64,000 bases of DNA, from NCBI GenBank assembly GCA_949751835.1, contig CATKHK010000010.1, forward strand, positions 1 to 64,000, given 5' to 3'. Shown piece after piece: positions 1 to 11,505 of the stretch; positions within the stretch are counted from its first letter, which is position 1, and each line of letters opens with the position of its first letter. The notes under the pieces were generated by a model that ran no database searches, had not been told where the DNA came from, and was given only the letters and a program-made list of their open reading frames with translations. The DNA is from Blepharisma japonicum (lineage: Eukaryota; Ciliophora; Heterotrichea; Heterotrichida; Blepharismidae). Both the position numbers and the translations under genes were made by a program.

Positions 1-210
1 GTCGCAGATTCCCAATCTGTAGTATTTTCCTCTGATAGAGCCTTCGATCTAGAAATTTTTAGCAGGATTCTTCTCTCCACGGTATGTGGATGCTATGTAG
101 TTAATTAGACAAGTTCAGATGTTACTCATTGCTTTCTTATTAATTATTATAGGATGATTGATATAATCCTTTGAGCATTTGAGCAATACAATTTATAGGT
201 GTTAAAAATA
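1..210. repeat. Dispersed ~207-bp repeat, copy 1 (cut by window start)
   Basis: This copy matches 5751-5957 at roughly 93-95 percent by eye and ends at the same base run. On the minus strand both copies share an open frame of about 40 codons in which one Trp codon is TGG here and TGA in the other copy, and the main length difference is a 3-nt indel. That pattern suggests the repeat includes the decayed or real 3' end of a coding sequence. It may extend beyond the window edge. No family is recognised. Confidence 0.85.
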
Positions 211-1099
211 GAGGGACTATTATAAGTTTGATTTAGACCAAATAGGAATAATTAGGTTTAAAAAGAAGATTTAATCTCAAAAAAATTTATACATGCTAAA
301 AAATCATTTTAATGATAACACATTTATATAAACCTTATGGAATAATTTAATAATTATATTCTCCATTCTGTATTTAATTAATTGTTAATTGTGATACAAT
401 TATAAATGCTTGAATATTCTTTTAAGACACTTTGATATTCAATTCTGATGTACTCATATGAATTAATAGCAATCAGTGAAATTCTCGCGAGAGCTATTAC
501 ATTAATTCAACCCTTGATATTCAAATTGAAGAAAGCACTCAAATATTATCCAAAAATTCATTAAGTTAGTGGAAAGCATACTCGAAAAGTAAGGTGTTAA
601 TTTTAGGTACAGAAATATATATTAGCGCAAATTCAATGTCATAATTCAGCAGCAATCAAATGAATTTGAAAGCTGAGAGACAATTCTTCTATATTTGGTC
701 AAGCAAATATATAAGCCTCTGCATCATCCTTATGATATCAATAGTTTTTTGATAAGAAATTACCCTTCGCTGATAGAAAGGCAAAAATTATTGAAAAGAG
801 GAAATATAAAAGGGGATAAAGAATGAAAACTTAGAAATTATAGTGACTTCAATTAATCTACTGGATCATCATATAGCTTTGCTAGTTAATACTTGATAAA
901 ATTGCTATCAGACTTTATAATGAGAACTAAATAATTGTATGACTTCAATAGTCTATCTGGGATCATAGCTTTGTATTTTCAAATTATTTGCTTATTCTAA
1001 TTGCAAAGTTGATGTATATGATAAAACTTAAAGATCTAAAATTTTAAAATGAATATTCATAGCATTAAATTTAATTTTCTATGTATTTTTTATTTTTAA
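211..1099. other. Gene-poor AT-rich stretch with a weak ORF remnant
   Basis: No supported gene. On the plus strand, 647-850 is open for about 67 codons if TGA is read as Trp. The same frame continues to about 1020 broken only by TAA codons, so it may be the remnant of a lost gene. A short internal similarity (about 846-885 and 940-975) lies inside it. The product resembles nothing I recognise. Confidence 0.3.
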
Positions 1100-3231
1100 T
1101 AAATAATATTTGTAAATGAAGTCTTTGGCTTTCATTGCTCATCAAATTGTCGTGATTTTGATAGTCACATAACAGTTCTTCTAGCTCTGCCACCTTCCTT
1201 TGAGCTATTTTCAGCTGTTGGTAACAGAAACAATATCAGAAAAATTCATATCATTTTTGCTGGGCTAATTGGCGGACTTTGTTTTCAGCTTCATTTTCTT
1301 GTTCATTTGCTTGTCTCGCTTATGGTCAGCGTAAATATAGCCTCTTTCCAACTCTACTTTACTGTTATCAAAATCAACTTGTTGCATTTCAGCATTTAAA
1401 TCGTATTTAATCAGCTTGGATTTGAGCCTCTCCATTCTACTTTGGCATTCAATAAAGAATCCTCAAGCTCTCTGTTTAATTTTTCTAGTTTTTCTATTTC
1501 TGCAAGTAGTTTATTTTGCTCTAAAGAGATGTTTCCTTTGATTTTTGCATATGCATCAGAATCGGCTCTTAGGGCCTTGTTTTCGTTTGCTAAGTTTATT
1601 ATTTCTAAGCTCAGATTTTCATTTCTAACCTTTTCTTCATTAAATTCATTTAACAAGTTCAAATAATTAGTTTTAAGTGCCGTAAACTCTATTTCCAAAT
1701 CTTATTTTTCTTCTAGCACCATTTCCAGCTTTTCTTGCATTTCATTAGTAGCCTACAGCGTTTTTCTTGCTTCATATTGACAGCCAGGACTTCATTTTCT
1801 GCATAAAGTACCTTTGAGTTCACATCAAGATCTCCTTTTTCCATTTCATGCTACAGTTCACATTTTCCATCTGCTTTTCAATAAGTGTTTTTCCAATATC
1901 CAGCCTTGCTTCTTCTGATTTAATCAATTCTTCTTGCAGATCTGCTTTTTCTTATCAATTTTTTATATGCCTCTTTAAGATCTCTCATCCTCAGAATCAA
2001 CTGTGATTTTTCATCAGCAATTCAAGTTTTCATCAATCAGCTGCTTTTTTAAGTCTGTAATTTGCCCCGAGCCTAGAGCTGAGACGCTGAGGAGGCTTAT
2101 TTGGTTCATCAATTTTATGATCTCAATTCTGCATTTCCTGATTAAGCCTATTTGTCTGCTATAATTTACCATTGGGAAATTGATAGTAGCTTTCAGCATT
2201 TTAATGTAATTAAGCACGAACAAAGACCCTATGCTGCATCCATATTGCAAACAAGTCAAGCATATTGATAAGCAATTGCCTGCAAAGATGTCTGTAAGCA
2301 GATGGGTTACATTATACCCATCATACCTTATATAGTCTTCTTTATCTTGGCTGATATTTAGTATGAGCTCTCCTATAGTTAAAACTGCTTTGTTCAATGT
2401 ATTTCCTTCACGAATCCTTAATGTCTCTGCATCTTCATTCAGCCTTACCATCCCAGGCAGCTCTACAAAGTTCAACCTAGAAACCAATACATTTATCTCC
2501 TTTGAGACTTGTTCACTGCAATCTGCAAAATTTCAACCGTGAAAAAAGTGGTCGCTTTATCACTTAGAGCCCCGAATTCATAGTAGCCTGAATTCTATTT
2601 CTTCTGGCTAATATGAGCATGTCAATGAGCTCATGATAGCTGTTGCATTGGAGCCAGCTTGCATTTTTCATGGCTGTCTTCTCATTCACTCTGAACAATA
2701 TGCAGAGTTCCTAGGATTCTTAAATTGGATTAGATCAATAAGTCAGAAACTTCTTCATCGCGATTTTCAAGTTGCGTATTCTGACTAAGTATGAATAAGC
2801 TTGAGAGCTCCCTAAGAAGGCCCTACTTGGTTAAGTTTGTACTTTTTTTCGTCGAGAGATTAGAATAGAGACTGAACAAAGCAGTGGATCAAGTCAGGGT
2901 CGGAGCCTTCACTCTCGAGATTGAAGGTTTTGTCTGATCCTGTCGCTCCGAAGCTTGCAATTCCTACATTGACACCTTCAAGTATTGTACCTAAATAAGC
3001 TTGGCAGAATTTTCGAAGATTTTGTAGAGATGAGCTCCACGCCATCATAAATATCCCCACATTCGAATTCTTCACGGACTCGATTATTTGGTCGAGAACA
3101 CCGATTTTGGTTCCTGTTATTTTTAAGTCTTCTCAGAAATAGCCTGCGTTAGGCTTGATTTTTATGACTTATTGAATTGAAACATCAGTTGCTAACTGTT
3201 TAAAGTTGTGTGCTGTATTTGGGGCTGCCAT
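1100..3231 (-). pseudogene. Decayed kinesin-like motor protein gene
   Basis: Three kinesin motor blocks are readable in order on the minus strand, in different frames. A degenerate P-loop (GATGSDKT, third-last Gly replaced by Asp) lies near 2930. A switch I-like block (RRNRIQATMNSG, then SDKATTFFTVEI in another frame) lies near 2530-2640. A switch II/helix alpha-4 block (NFVELPG, then LRIREGNTLNKA) lies at 2380-2480. A coiled-coil tail follows at about 1290-1700. Intact kinesins carry all these in one frame; here TAA/TAG stops and several frameshifts separate them, and 15-nt introns do not repair the breaks. The presumed start is ATG at 3231. This was a host motor protein and is now probably non-functional; which kinesin class it came from cannot be said. 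Confidence 0.75.
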
Positions 3232-3578
3232 TTTGATATAATTCTTATAGAAAGCTTACTATGATTAGTGTTTTAGAAGGTTATATATTGGTTTTGATAG
3301 AGTTAAAATATAGAAAAAGTAAATTTGTAGGATCATTTGCTTATAAATACATTTTTTATTAAAGGCAATACTTATAAAATTATGAGTTTTTAATACAAAA
3401 TTTTTATATAAAATAATGGTGAAAATATAGAAATATATGCAAATCAAGTCTTAGACTTCAAAAAGTAAAACTTGGATAATTTTATATTTAAAAATAAAAT
3501 TAATTCAAATTAGCTTTAGTAGACCAATAGAATATTCAATCTTTACATTAATAAAGCCAGCTTCATAATAATAAATAT
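3232..3578. other. Intergenic spacer between divergent genes
   Basis: AT-rich, about 350 bp, between the start of the kinesin-like pseudogene and the start of the B-box/kelch gene. It presumably holds promoter sequence. I see no conserved motif, RNA gene or repeat in it. Confidence 0.5.
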
Positions 3579-5357
3579 ATGGAGCTGAATCAATGTTTCA
3601 AGCTAGGGTGTAAGCGCAAAGCTGAATATTCATGCCAATGCACCTCTCCTGGAACTCTATCCTGTGTAAAGCACTTCGGGGAACATGTGAATCGACCTGG
3701 TAAGGCTCATGCATTTGAGAAAATTTTTGTAGAACCATGCAAAGGAACAAAAGAAGCAATGCTGGAGTTTCTTACAAGAGAAGAATCAAAAAATAATAAG
3801 CTGAAGGGAAGGATCCTGGCATCCTTTAGCCAGCGTTTGATTGAATCAGAAAATGGTATTAAAGAGCTTTTAAAAAGGGTAGATTCAGCCTCAGCTGAAA
3901 TAGGCAACTATTTTACAAAAATTTCTCAAGCTCAAAAGTTATCAAAATCAGAGCAGGACCCAGTTTTAGTACTATTGAGTTTACAGCCTGAAGAAGCTGT
4001 TGAGAAATTAAATAAGATTATCCCAGCCAATCAAGAATGGCAAAACAGTGCAAAGCTATTTTGTGGATTCCTTGAAAAAATAGAGACAATGATCGAATTT
4101 TTCATTAAAGACAAATTTGAGGAATATTGTGATAGCAGACTCAATAAAATAGAAAAATCACTTGAAGACAACAATAAGAGTATCAATTCAATCAATGAGG
4201 AGCATAAAAAAGACTTTGATTTAATGAATGATGAGCTAGCAAACATCAAAGATACTATTTCTAATCTAATAAATGAGAATAAAAAAAGCTGCAAAAATCT
4301 CGAAAACTTAAAAGAAGAAATAAACTCAAAAATGGAAAATGAGATCGATCAAATTCATTCTCAAATAATCGATGTAAATCAAGATCTCAAAAAAATAAAC
4401 ACTCAAAATCTACTTAAAGAATTAAAAGACAAGAGATTAGAAATTTTAAATAAACCAAATGACCCAGAATTAGAAAAAGAATTTAGGGAAAATTGCTCAA
4501 TCTACCAAAGCCATACCTGCATTAACGACCCACCTATTCAGCAAGCATATCAAGATTATAGCCTTGCTTACTGTAAAAACACATCACTTTATAGTATTAT
4601 TACAGTAGATTATTACCAAACTAATTTGTTTATTTATGATACAGAAAGAGAAAGTGAAGACGGCAGAGTGTTAGAGACTCCTGAACCATTAGGCAACGGC
4701 ACATGTATAGCTCAACTGCCTGGTGGAAATTTATTTTGTTTTGGTAATGATGATGCTTCTGGCATTTGCTTGATAATTGACGAGAATTATAGAATTCAAC
4801 ATCTGCCATCTGGAACTCCATGCGAATGTTCATCGTCTATCTATTTCAATAATAGTGTTTACTGCTTTGGAGGATGAAATAAAAATACTTTAACTCTATC
4901 AGAGAGATTTGATTTGAATAAAAGGAAATGGATTAAGTTAAAGCCACTGCCGCAAGCTGATTGCAGCTGCATGAATATAATATTTAATGGAAATATTTTG
5001 ATTTCTGGAAAGAATAATAAAAATCTTTTGCGATATTCAATTGTTGGCAACACTTTCGTGACAATTCCTTATGATTTTGCCAGTTGTAAAAGAAAAATCC
5101 TAATAAATTCAGAGAGATTATATTTAATTGAATGTCAAAATGGATCAGTTTATGAAAGTGAAGTTTCAAATGACTCTGTCTGGAGAAGGATTGGAGATTC
5201 AATAATATTTGGTTGTGATCAAGTATATCTCATATACAACAAAGGAGCAATTTACATTACACAGTGTAACTTTCATGGCACAGCATACTTCAAGTTTAAT
5301 TTGAAAGAGAAGACATTATTAGAGCACCTAGCTGTAGGAATTTTGTTAAATACATAG
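3579..5357 (+). CDS. B-box-like zinc finger / coiled-coil / kelch-like protein
   Basis: 592 aa, single exon, with TGA at 4875 read as Trp. Residues ~7-50 carry the zinc signature C-x4-C-x7-C-x-C-x7-C-x2-H-x3-H-x7-H, resembling B-box or AN1 fingers. Residues ~60-290 are helical and charged (coiled coil). The C-terminal ~270 residues form a propeller-like region with kelch-type features (VYCFGGW, RFDL...KW, NILISG). It is the same family as the minus-strand array at 40-62 kb, but with a kelch-like end where most members have a RING-like end. This is the best preserved B-box/kelch copy in the window; 5979-6825 holds pieces of a relative. By analogy with kelch proteins the propeller may bind a partner protein. 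Ubiquitin-related function is inference only. Confidence 0.85.
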
Positions 5358-5750
5358 TCCTCTTTTAATACTCTTTGGCTATTAATTTTAAAAATTATAT
5401 CATTGATCAATATAGTTTATATAGCAATACACTTATTTAGCCAAAGCTAGGGCTGCAAATGCCCCTAGAATATTATTAATAGATCTGCTGTTTGAAATTG
5501 ACAATTCTCTCCCGCTCAATTACTCAACTGAAATCATCTTGCTAATTCTATAATTTTTGACGATATATTTTAGGCTTTGTTGAATGTTCATTAATCATAT
5601 TGATTTTGAAATATAAATTTTACGAAAAATAATCACTTTGGGTGATAAGCATAATTTTATTAAATAAATAATTACAGAAATCTATGAATGAGAAGTAGTT
5701 TCAAAATGAAATTTTAGAATTTGCCTCAATCCACTTTTGGGTGGTTTTTG
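5358..5750. other. Intergenic spacer
   Basis: About 390 bp of AT-rich DNA without a supported gene. On the minus strand the open frame of the adjacent repeat copy runs a short way into this spacer (to about 5715), which suggests that the repeated unit derives from a coding 3' end. Confidence 0.4.
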
Positions 5751-5957
5751 GTCGCAGATTCTCAATCTGTAGTATTTTCCTCTGGTAGAGCCTTCGATCT
5801 AGAAATTTTTAGCAGGATTCTTTCCACGGCATGTGGATGCTATGTAGTTAATTAGACAAGTTTAGGTGTTACTCATTGCTTTCTTATTAATTATTATAGG
5901 ATGATTGATTTAATCCTTTGAGCATTTGAGCAATACAATTTATAGGTGTTAAAAATA
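5751..5957. repeat. Dispersed ~207-bp repeat, copy 2
   Basis: Second copy of the element at 1-210, same orientation, ending at the same run of bases. Differences include a 3-nt indel and a TGG/TGA difference in a shared minus-strand frame. It directly abuts the fragmentary kelch-family pseudogene, so the repeat may mark a recombination or insertion junction. No terminal inverted repeats or target-site duplications were recognised. Confidence 0.85.
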
Positions 5958-5978
5958 AAGCTAACTTGTTAATTTTCA

Positions 5979-6825
5979 ATGAAATTCAGACATTATCTCA
6001 ATAGCGTAATAAAGCCAGCAATAAATCAGCCCAATCAAGATCTTGCAGGTCAAGCTCTAACTATCGAAGAGTTAAGAGCTAAAACATCTGAGATTTTAAA
6101 AATAACCAATAATAACCTGAAAACAGAGCAAGATTTTAGAAGAATATGCAAATTATATGAAACTTAGAATTCTATTTCTGATTTGCCATTGGCCCAAGCA
6201 TATCAAGAATATGTCAAAGCTTACAATCAAATAGTATCTCTTATCTTATTGATAGATCAGACAAGAAAACTAATTTGATTATTTATGACACTAAAAGTGA
6301 AAGAGAAGAGATGAAAGTTTTAGAGACTGCAGGATTTTTAAATTATACCACATACATTGCTAAACTTCCAAATGGTGAGCTTCTGTTTCGGAGCAATTGC
6401 TATCCAGTTTCTGGGAATACTTTAATAATTGATAGCAATTATAATGTTCAATTGCTTCCATCTGTGCTGAAAGATTATAATATTTTTATTAGTATAGTCA
6501 TTAATAGTCCATTTAAAGAAAAACCTATTGGGTGAATAGCTTTGAAAATTATGCTGAAAATCATATTTTCCTATATGTTTAATATTATCCAGCTATTCAG
6601 TAAATACTCATATTTAGCAATGGTCGAATCAATTAAAGGATTCGAGAGGAAAAATTGAAGAAAAATTGGAAAATTTTCTGGACAAAAGATTCTTAAACGT
6701 AGGAAAAAGATTGAAAGAATATGATAAAACAATTAATGATAAATTAGCAGAAGTAGATAGCTCTATTTCAAATCTAGAAGATGAGACAGAATGCATTAAA
6801 TATAATTTTTCAAGCAAGCAATAAA
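5979..6825 (+). pseudogene. Scrambled fragments of a B-box/kelch family gene
   Basis: 5979-6540 matches the middle and propeller start of the gene at 3579-5357 and of the gene at 43412-44434 (for example DFRRICKLYE, AYQEYVKAY, LIIYDTKSEREE, YIAKLPNGELL). It contains an in-frame TAG, a frameshift near 6240 and no zinc module. Downstream, about 6635-6825, lies a coiled-coil piece (LENFLDKRF, DSSISNLEDE) that in the intact gene comes before the propeller, so segment order is inverted relative to the parent. This is a broken, rearranged copy and probably makes no functional protein. Confidence 0.8.
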
Positions 6826-7222
6826 AAATATAAATACTCGCTCGAATTTGTTATATCCCTTTAGAAAATTATATTGAAAAATCAAATAAATAAGCATATT
6901 ATTTTAAAATTAGTATTGAGTAATTAACTTTTGGCACTTTCAAATTATACCTTTATAAAATGCTAACAAGAGATTGCAAATATTTTATCTAGCAAATTGC
7001 CATAAAAACTTCAATTATTGATCTTAAGTGGCTAATAAGGTTGTAATATCTAAATACGAATGATTTTACTTGAATATGTCAAGAAATTAAAAAATATAAA
7101 GAAAGCTGCTCTCTTTATATGAAATCTAGTGTTATTAAATCTTTTAATAGAATAAATATTATTTAATTAGATTCATTTGGCTCTTTTAAAAATATTAAAC
7201 TTATTAAGCTAAAAATTAATAA
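6826..7222. other. Intergenic spacer
   Basis: About 400 bp, strongly AT-rich. No open frame, RNA gene or repeat that I can support. Confidence 0.5.
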
Positions 7223-8167
7223 TTAAGGGTCAAATGAAGGGCAGCTTGGCTGGGAAAATCCAGGAGGTGCATAAATCCCCTGCTGGGGCTGATTTTGAAA
7301 TTTCTGCTGAGTTGGTGGCATCATGGGAGGCTGTGCATACATTCCAGGCTGGCCATACATCTGCTGCTGAGGATAGCTTTGCTGCATAGGATAACTTTGC
7401 TGCATTGGATACCCATTCTGCATAGGATACCCATTCTGCATAGGATATCCATTCTGAATAGGATACCCATTCTGCATAGGATATCCATTCTGCATAGGAT
7501 ATCCAATTTGAGGCCCAGAAAATTGAGTAGGAGGAGGACCACCTTGAATTATAATTCTTTCATTATGATGCCCATGATGATGCCTATGATGCCCATGATG
7601 TCCATGTCGTCCTTCTTCTATAATAATTATTTCCTGCTGAGGACGTCCATATCCCCCAACCTGCTCTATTATAACTTCAGGAGCATGATGATGCCTATGA
7701 TGACCCTCTTCTATAAGAATCACCTGCGGCTGAGGTGGAATAACAGGTCTAGGCACCGGAGCAGTTTGATATTGTGGCATCCCTGGCTGCATCATTTCTG
7801 GCTTAAAAGTCGCCTTTACCCTTACTCGTCCTACATCGTGGCCGTTGTGGAATAATTGGATCCACTCTTCGAAAACTCCCATTGTTCTGGCATTATACAG
7901 ACTTACTTGGGCGTTGCCGATCTCTTCGTCCCCAAGCATTTGTCGTCGGTCCCAGACGGCAATTATGAAAACACTTTCGTTGAAAATTCTGAAATTTAAG
8001 TGATCTTTTCAATTGGGGAATTTTCCTTGATTTCGGGCAACTGCAGTTTTTTCGATACTAGGGCCAACCCCAACTACACAGTAAGGGTCCATTTTCCCGA
8101 AAGATTCGACGTTTCTTCTGAGCTCTGCACATATTGGGTGAATTGTGAGGAGACCTGGGCTTGCCAT
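7223..8167 (-). CDS. C2-domain protein with His-rich and YPMQNG-repeat tail
   Basis: 314 aa, single exon, with TGA at 8009-8011 read as Trp (FPNWKDHLNF). Residues ~1-125 form a C2 beta-sandwich: DPYCVVGVG, then VFIIAVWDRR, then LGDEEIGNAQVSL, the usual order of a C2 domain, which binds membranes or Ca2+. The tail is low-complexity. It has His-rich blocks (HHRHHH, HGHHGHHRHHHGHH) separated by hydrophobic VILIEEG/IIIIEEG strings, then six or more hexapeptide repeats YPMQNG/YPMQQS and a Pro/Gln-rich end. Such tails resemble those of membrane-associated C2 proteins of ciliates and plants. A secretory or cortical role is only inference. The start was chosen because it gives a complete first C2 strand. 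Confidence 0.85.
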
Positions 8168-8515
8168 TGAGAATATTATTTATAAAGGATATGCCAGCAT
8201 TAAAAGTTATCTATTTTGGTAAAGTATTAATATATAAATATAGATATAATTAAAATAGAAGCCTGAATAATAAAACTGGGAAAGTTAGGATTATAAGAAA
8301 ATAAGCCATATAAAATTCTCAATAAGCTAAGTATTGCATTCTTAATTAAAATTAGATAATTTCTCTTGCACTTGAAAAGAGAAATTATTAAATTATAAAT
8401 TGTTGTGATTTCTTTCCAAATATTAAAATTCTAAGTTAATTACAGATTTACTTGTTTTCTTCATAATTTATTGTCAAAAATCTACAAAGCAATATTTAAG
8501 AATAAGTAATTAAAC
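8168..8515. other. Intergenic spacer
   Basis: About 350 bp between two minus-strand genes. AT-rich; presumably the 5' region of the C2 gene and the 3' region of the PNKP gene. No motif recognised. Confidence 0.5.
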
Positions 8516-9784
8516 TTAAGAATGAACAAAACTGAAAAATAGTTTTTCATCTTCTTCATTATCAAATGGACCTCCTACAAGTTCTACTTCTTTAATCTCT
8601 TCAAACCCTTCTCTCAGATCAGGCCTTTGAAAGTCTTTATAAAACTTATGGATCGGCATACTTCCAACCCTCCCAGACAAATGGTTTCTATGCTTGTTAA
8701 CAAGTCTCAAAGTATCTAAATGGAAAGCCATATCTTTTGGCATAGAAAATAAAAAGCACCTAACAGGGACATTAAATTCTTTGGCAATATTTATGTAATT
8801 TGCCCTGACTTCAGCTGTAGGATTTGTATTATCAATTACACATGACTTGCCTGCACTAAGGGCATCTCTCATAGTTTTCATGCATTTTTCCTTAGTTTTA
8901 AGTGTATCATTGTTAACCCTTGTATATCTAGATAAATTATTTTTCCAAAAAGTCGATTTTCCAGACCCAGGAGACCCTACAAAAATAATGGCTTCTTGAT
9001 GGTCTTTCATTAAATTTGAATTATCTGTCTCTCCTTTTAGCACAGCTCCCTCTATGTTATTTTTACCTTTTTTAATATTTTTAGGATTCATTTCAACTTC
9101 TGGGATAACTTCAATTGCTCCTAAAAAGAATTGCTCAGGGGTTTTAAAGGCAAGCCCAGTGTTTAACGCAAATTTCAAGTCAGTATCATTGAAATCTTTT
9201 TTTCTGCGTCCACTTGCAGGTCTTCCTGCCGCATCTCCAATATAAAAAGACTGTTCCATATCTGGGGCAATCCCTCCATTTAAATTTTTCACAAAATAAT
9301 CCCACATCCCTGGGCATGGTTTTCTGAACTCATCGTCGTCTATTGCGGCAAGGACTAGGGTTGGGACTTCAAGAGCAGAAACAACCGCTTCTATCTTTCG
9401 CTGAAGAGCGCCTTTGTTTATTTTTCCAGCTTTTACGCCTCCTTGATTTGTAAAGATCACAATGCGGTAGCCATCACTGATATACTTTTTCAGAGTTTCT
9501 GGTATTTCATTATATAAGATTTTCCAGTCATTTTCGTCAGTTGCGAAGGTTTTTCCTGATTTTGTGCAGATTAGGGTGCTGTCCATGTCGAAGCCTAAGA
9601 CTTTATCTGATGGAGAACTGGAAATGTTTCGTGTCAATAGTCCACCTGAATAGGAATTACCGATTTCTCTCCAAGATTCACTTGAACTGACAGTGCTCTC
9701 GTCTTGTTTTGCTCTTTTTTGAGGAGAAGGGGCTGGGTTTGAGTCTGGATCTGAGGTTTTCCGGTTCCTTGAATTTCTCTTCAT
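8516..9784 (-). CDS. PNKP: Polynucleotide kinase 3'-phosphatase
   Basis: 422 aa. It restores ligatable DNA ends in strand-break repair by removing 3'-phosphates and phosphorylating 5'-hydroxyls. An N-terminal basic, Ser-rich stretch (1-60) is followed by the HAD phosphatase with DMDST (D66 and D68), then IVIFTNQGG at ~108-116 and YIGDAAGR at ~181-188. The kinase follows with Walker A GSPGSGKS at 270-277 and a downstream CVIDNTNP motif. Both catalytic halves are present and in the usual order. The animal N-terminal FHA domain, which binds XRCC1/XRCC4, is absent, as in the shorter fungal and protist forms. Length and motifs indicate an intact enzyme, nuclear by function. No TGA codon or intron is needed. 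Confidence 0.95.
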   Translation of the reverse strand: MKRNSRNRKTSDPDSNPAPSPQKRAKQDESTVSSSESWREIGNSYSGGLLTRNISSSPSDKVLGFDMDSTLICTKSGKTFATDENDWKILYNEIPETLKKYISDGYRIVIFTNQGGVKAGKINKGALQRKIEAVVSALEVPTLVLAAIDDDEFRKPCPGMWDYFVKNLNGGIAPDMEQSFYIGDAAGRPASGRRKKDFNDTDLKFALNTGLAFKTPEQFFLGAIEVIPEVEMNPKNIKKGKNNIEGAVLKGETDNSNLMKDHQEAIIFVGSPGSGKSTFWKNNLSRYTRVNNDTLKTKEKCMKTMRDALSAGKSCVIDNTNPTAEVRANYINIAKEFNVPVRCFLFSMPKDMAFHLDTLRLVNKHRNHLSGRVGSMPIHKFYKDFQRPDLREGFEEIKEVELVGGPFDNEEDEKLFFSFVHS

Positions 9785-10398
9785 TTAATAATAAAAATGG
9801 CATATCAGCTTTATGTAGCTAGTAAGGTTATTATATGAAATTTTAATAATAGAGATGACTTTATAAATGTATTTTTAAAGATTTTCAATTTTCATAGGCT
9901 AATTCATTTAGCTGCAAAAAGGTTGTTTTAGCAAATAAGAAAATTAATGATTAATCATCATAACTGTTGTAACTTTAAGATAAATTTGAAAGAACCTTCT
10001 GTTTATAGCCAATTAATTATTTTATATATATTTATAATAAATAAGCATATGGAATCTAAGTGAACAGCTCTTAGCCACAATCATAATTTGCAGCATTGCA
10101 ATGAAAAGATTTATATTTTAGGAGAATCTTGTTATATTCGCAACTGTACTTGGCAATGCAAAATTATTTACTAATTTGCAAAAGTAAACCCTGTAAGGAG
10201 CAATTAAAAATTTTGCTAAGCAATCTATAATAAATTTTATTAAATTTTTAAATAATTATAATGAAATATTAGTTCATAGCTTATTCAATAAGATTTCTTA
10301 TTCTCTGCATATACAAAGGCCTTTTCAAAGCCTTGCAAATTTTGGCACACTAAAGCTATTTTTAACAAAAAGATTATTCCCATAATTATAACTATTAA
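9785..10398. other. Intergenic spacer between divergent genes
   Basis: About 610 bp, AT-rich, between the starts of the PNKP gene and the first TMBIM gene, so it should contain two promoters. I recognise no gene, repeat or structured RNA. Confidence 0.5.
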
Positions 10399-11172
10399 AT
10401 GCAATACCCAGGAGTATCCCTAGAGATCAAAGATTCAAACTTCGATTTAAAAGAAGCTCCGATTAAAGACTCATTAAGTATTTTTTAAGCAGATTTTATT
10501 AGAAAAGTATATGGCATCGTGAGTGTGCAGCTCTTAGTAACTGCCATAGTTAGTGCCATCGTCATGTTAAATCCTGCTTTATCTGAATTTGTTCAAGAAA
10601 ATCTTGTTTTCTTTTTTATATCTTTGTTTTGCGCTATTGTCGTATATATTCTTCTACTATGTTTCAAAAGAATATCCCATGCAGTCCCTACAAATTATTT
10701 TGTTTTGTTTATTTTTGTGAAAATTACTTAGACATTATGCGAAAGCTATATGGTTGCTACTAGCTGCTCTCTGTGTGACCCTTCAACAGTTATTATAGCA
10801 GCAGTTATGACTTTAGGGGTGACTCTGACCCTTACTGCTTATTCATGCATTGTAAAGCATAAGTAGGCAAAATTTGACTTTGAACCAATGCAGGGGTGTA
10901 TGCTGGTAGGGATCAGCTCAATCGTTATGATGGTATTTTTTTTGTTTTATTTGGGTGGTTTTGTAGAAGTTGTAGGCTTTATTTAGATTTGCTGCACTCT
11001 TTGTGTGATTATCTATGGGGGATATCTTATTATAGATGTCGAACTTATTCTTGAAAGTCAAGTATATGAATTAAGCAGTGATGATTACATAATTGGGTCA
11101 ATTTTAATATACTTAGATGTTATTGTCCTGTTTATTAGGATTATGGAAATTATCGAGAAGTTTAAGAAGTAA
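10399..11172 (+). CDS. TMBIM / BAX-inhibitor-1-like membrane protein, paralogue 1
   Basis: About 237 aa after splicing. There are four 15-nt introns: 10478-10492, 10717-10731, 10852-10866 and 10972-10986. Each starts GT and ends AG, and removing them deletes the in-frame TAA/TAG codons. The product has about seven hydrophobic segments, the TMBIM signature around TLCESYM, and a C-terminal half with IIYGGYLIIDVELILE followed by an acidic SSDDYIIGSILIYLDV, the Asp-rich Ca2+-leak region of the family. These proteins sit in ER or Golgi membranes and modulate Ca2+ and cell survival. A tandem paralogue follows at 11506 with introns at the same positions, so the two arose by duplication after intron gain. 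Start codons match (MQYPGV in both). Confidence 0.9.
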
Positions 11173-11505
11173 ATAAACTACGATTCTTAACCTTGAGTAT
11201 AATTATGTCTTAATTAACTCATTTATATGCATTTTTTACGTACATCATAATTCTGAAATAATTTATATGAAAAGTAATGCTATTTGCATTTTTTTTCAAT
11301 TTTTGGACTTCCCAGTCTCAAAAATGGATGAAACTCTTTTAAGATTGCGTTTTAAGGGAATCCTCATTTTTTATTACCAAACTTATAAATCTTAACAAAT
11401 TGTTTATTGAGATACAAAAATTTTATCAGCCTAGTTATAAGAAAAATTATTTTAATTAAAATTGTAAGATAAATACCGAATTTAAGGCCATTAAATAATT
11501 ATTTA
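11173..11505. other. Spacer between tandem TMBIM genes
   Basis: About 330 bp, AT-rich, with no supported feature. It must contain the terminator of the first gene and the promoter of the second. Confidence 0.5.

Noticed and set aside
5751-5800. Possible tRNA on the minus strand with an anticodon-like loop (TTGAGAA) in the repeat
   Set aside because: The other copy has a different loop, there are no D or T arms in place and no acceptor stem, and the frame around it looks protein-coding.
7295-7855. Plus-strand open frame of 186 codons opposite the C2 gene
   Set aside because: It is a shadow of the His- and YPMQNG-repeat tail of the minus-strand gene, with no start context or homology.
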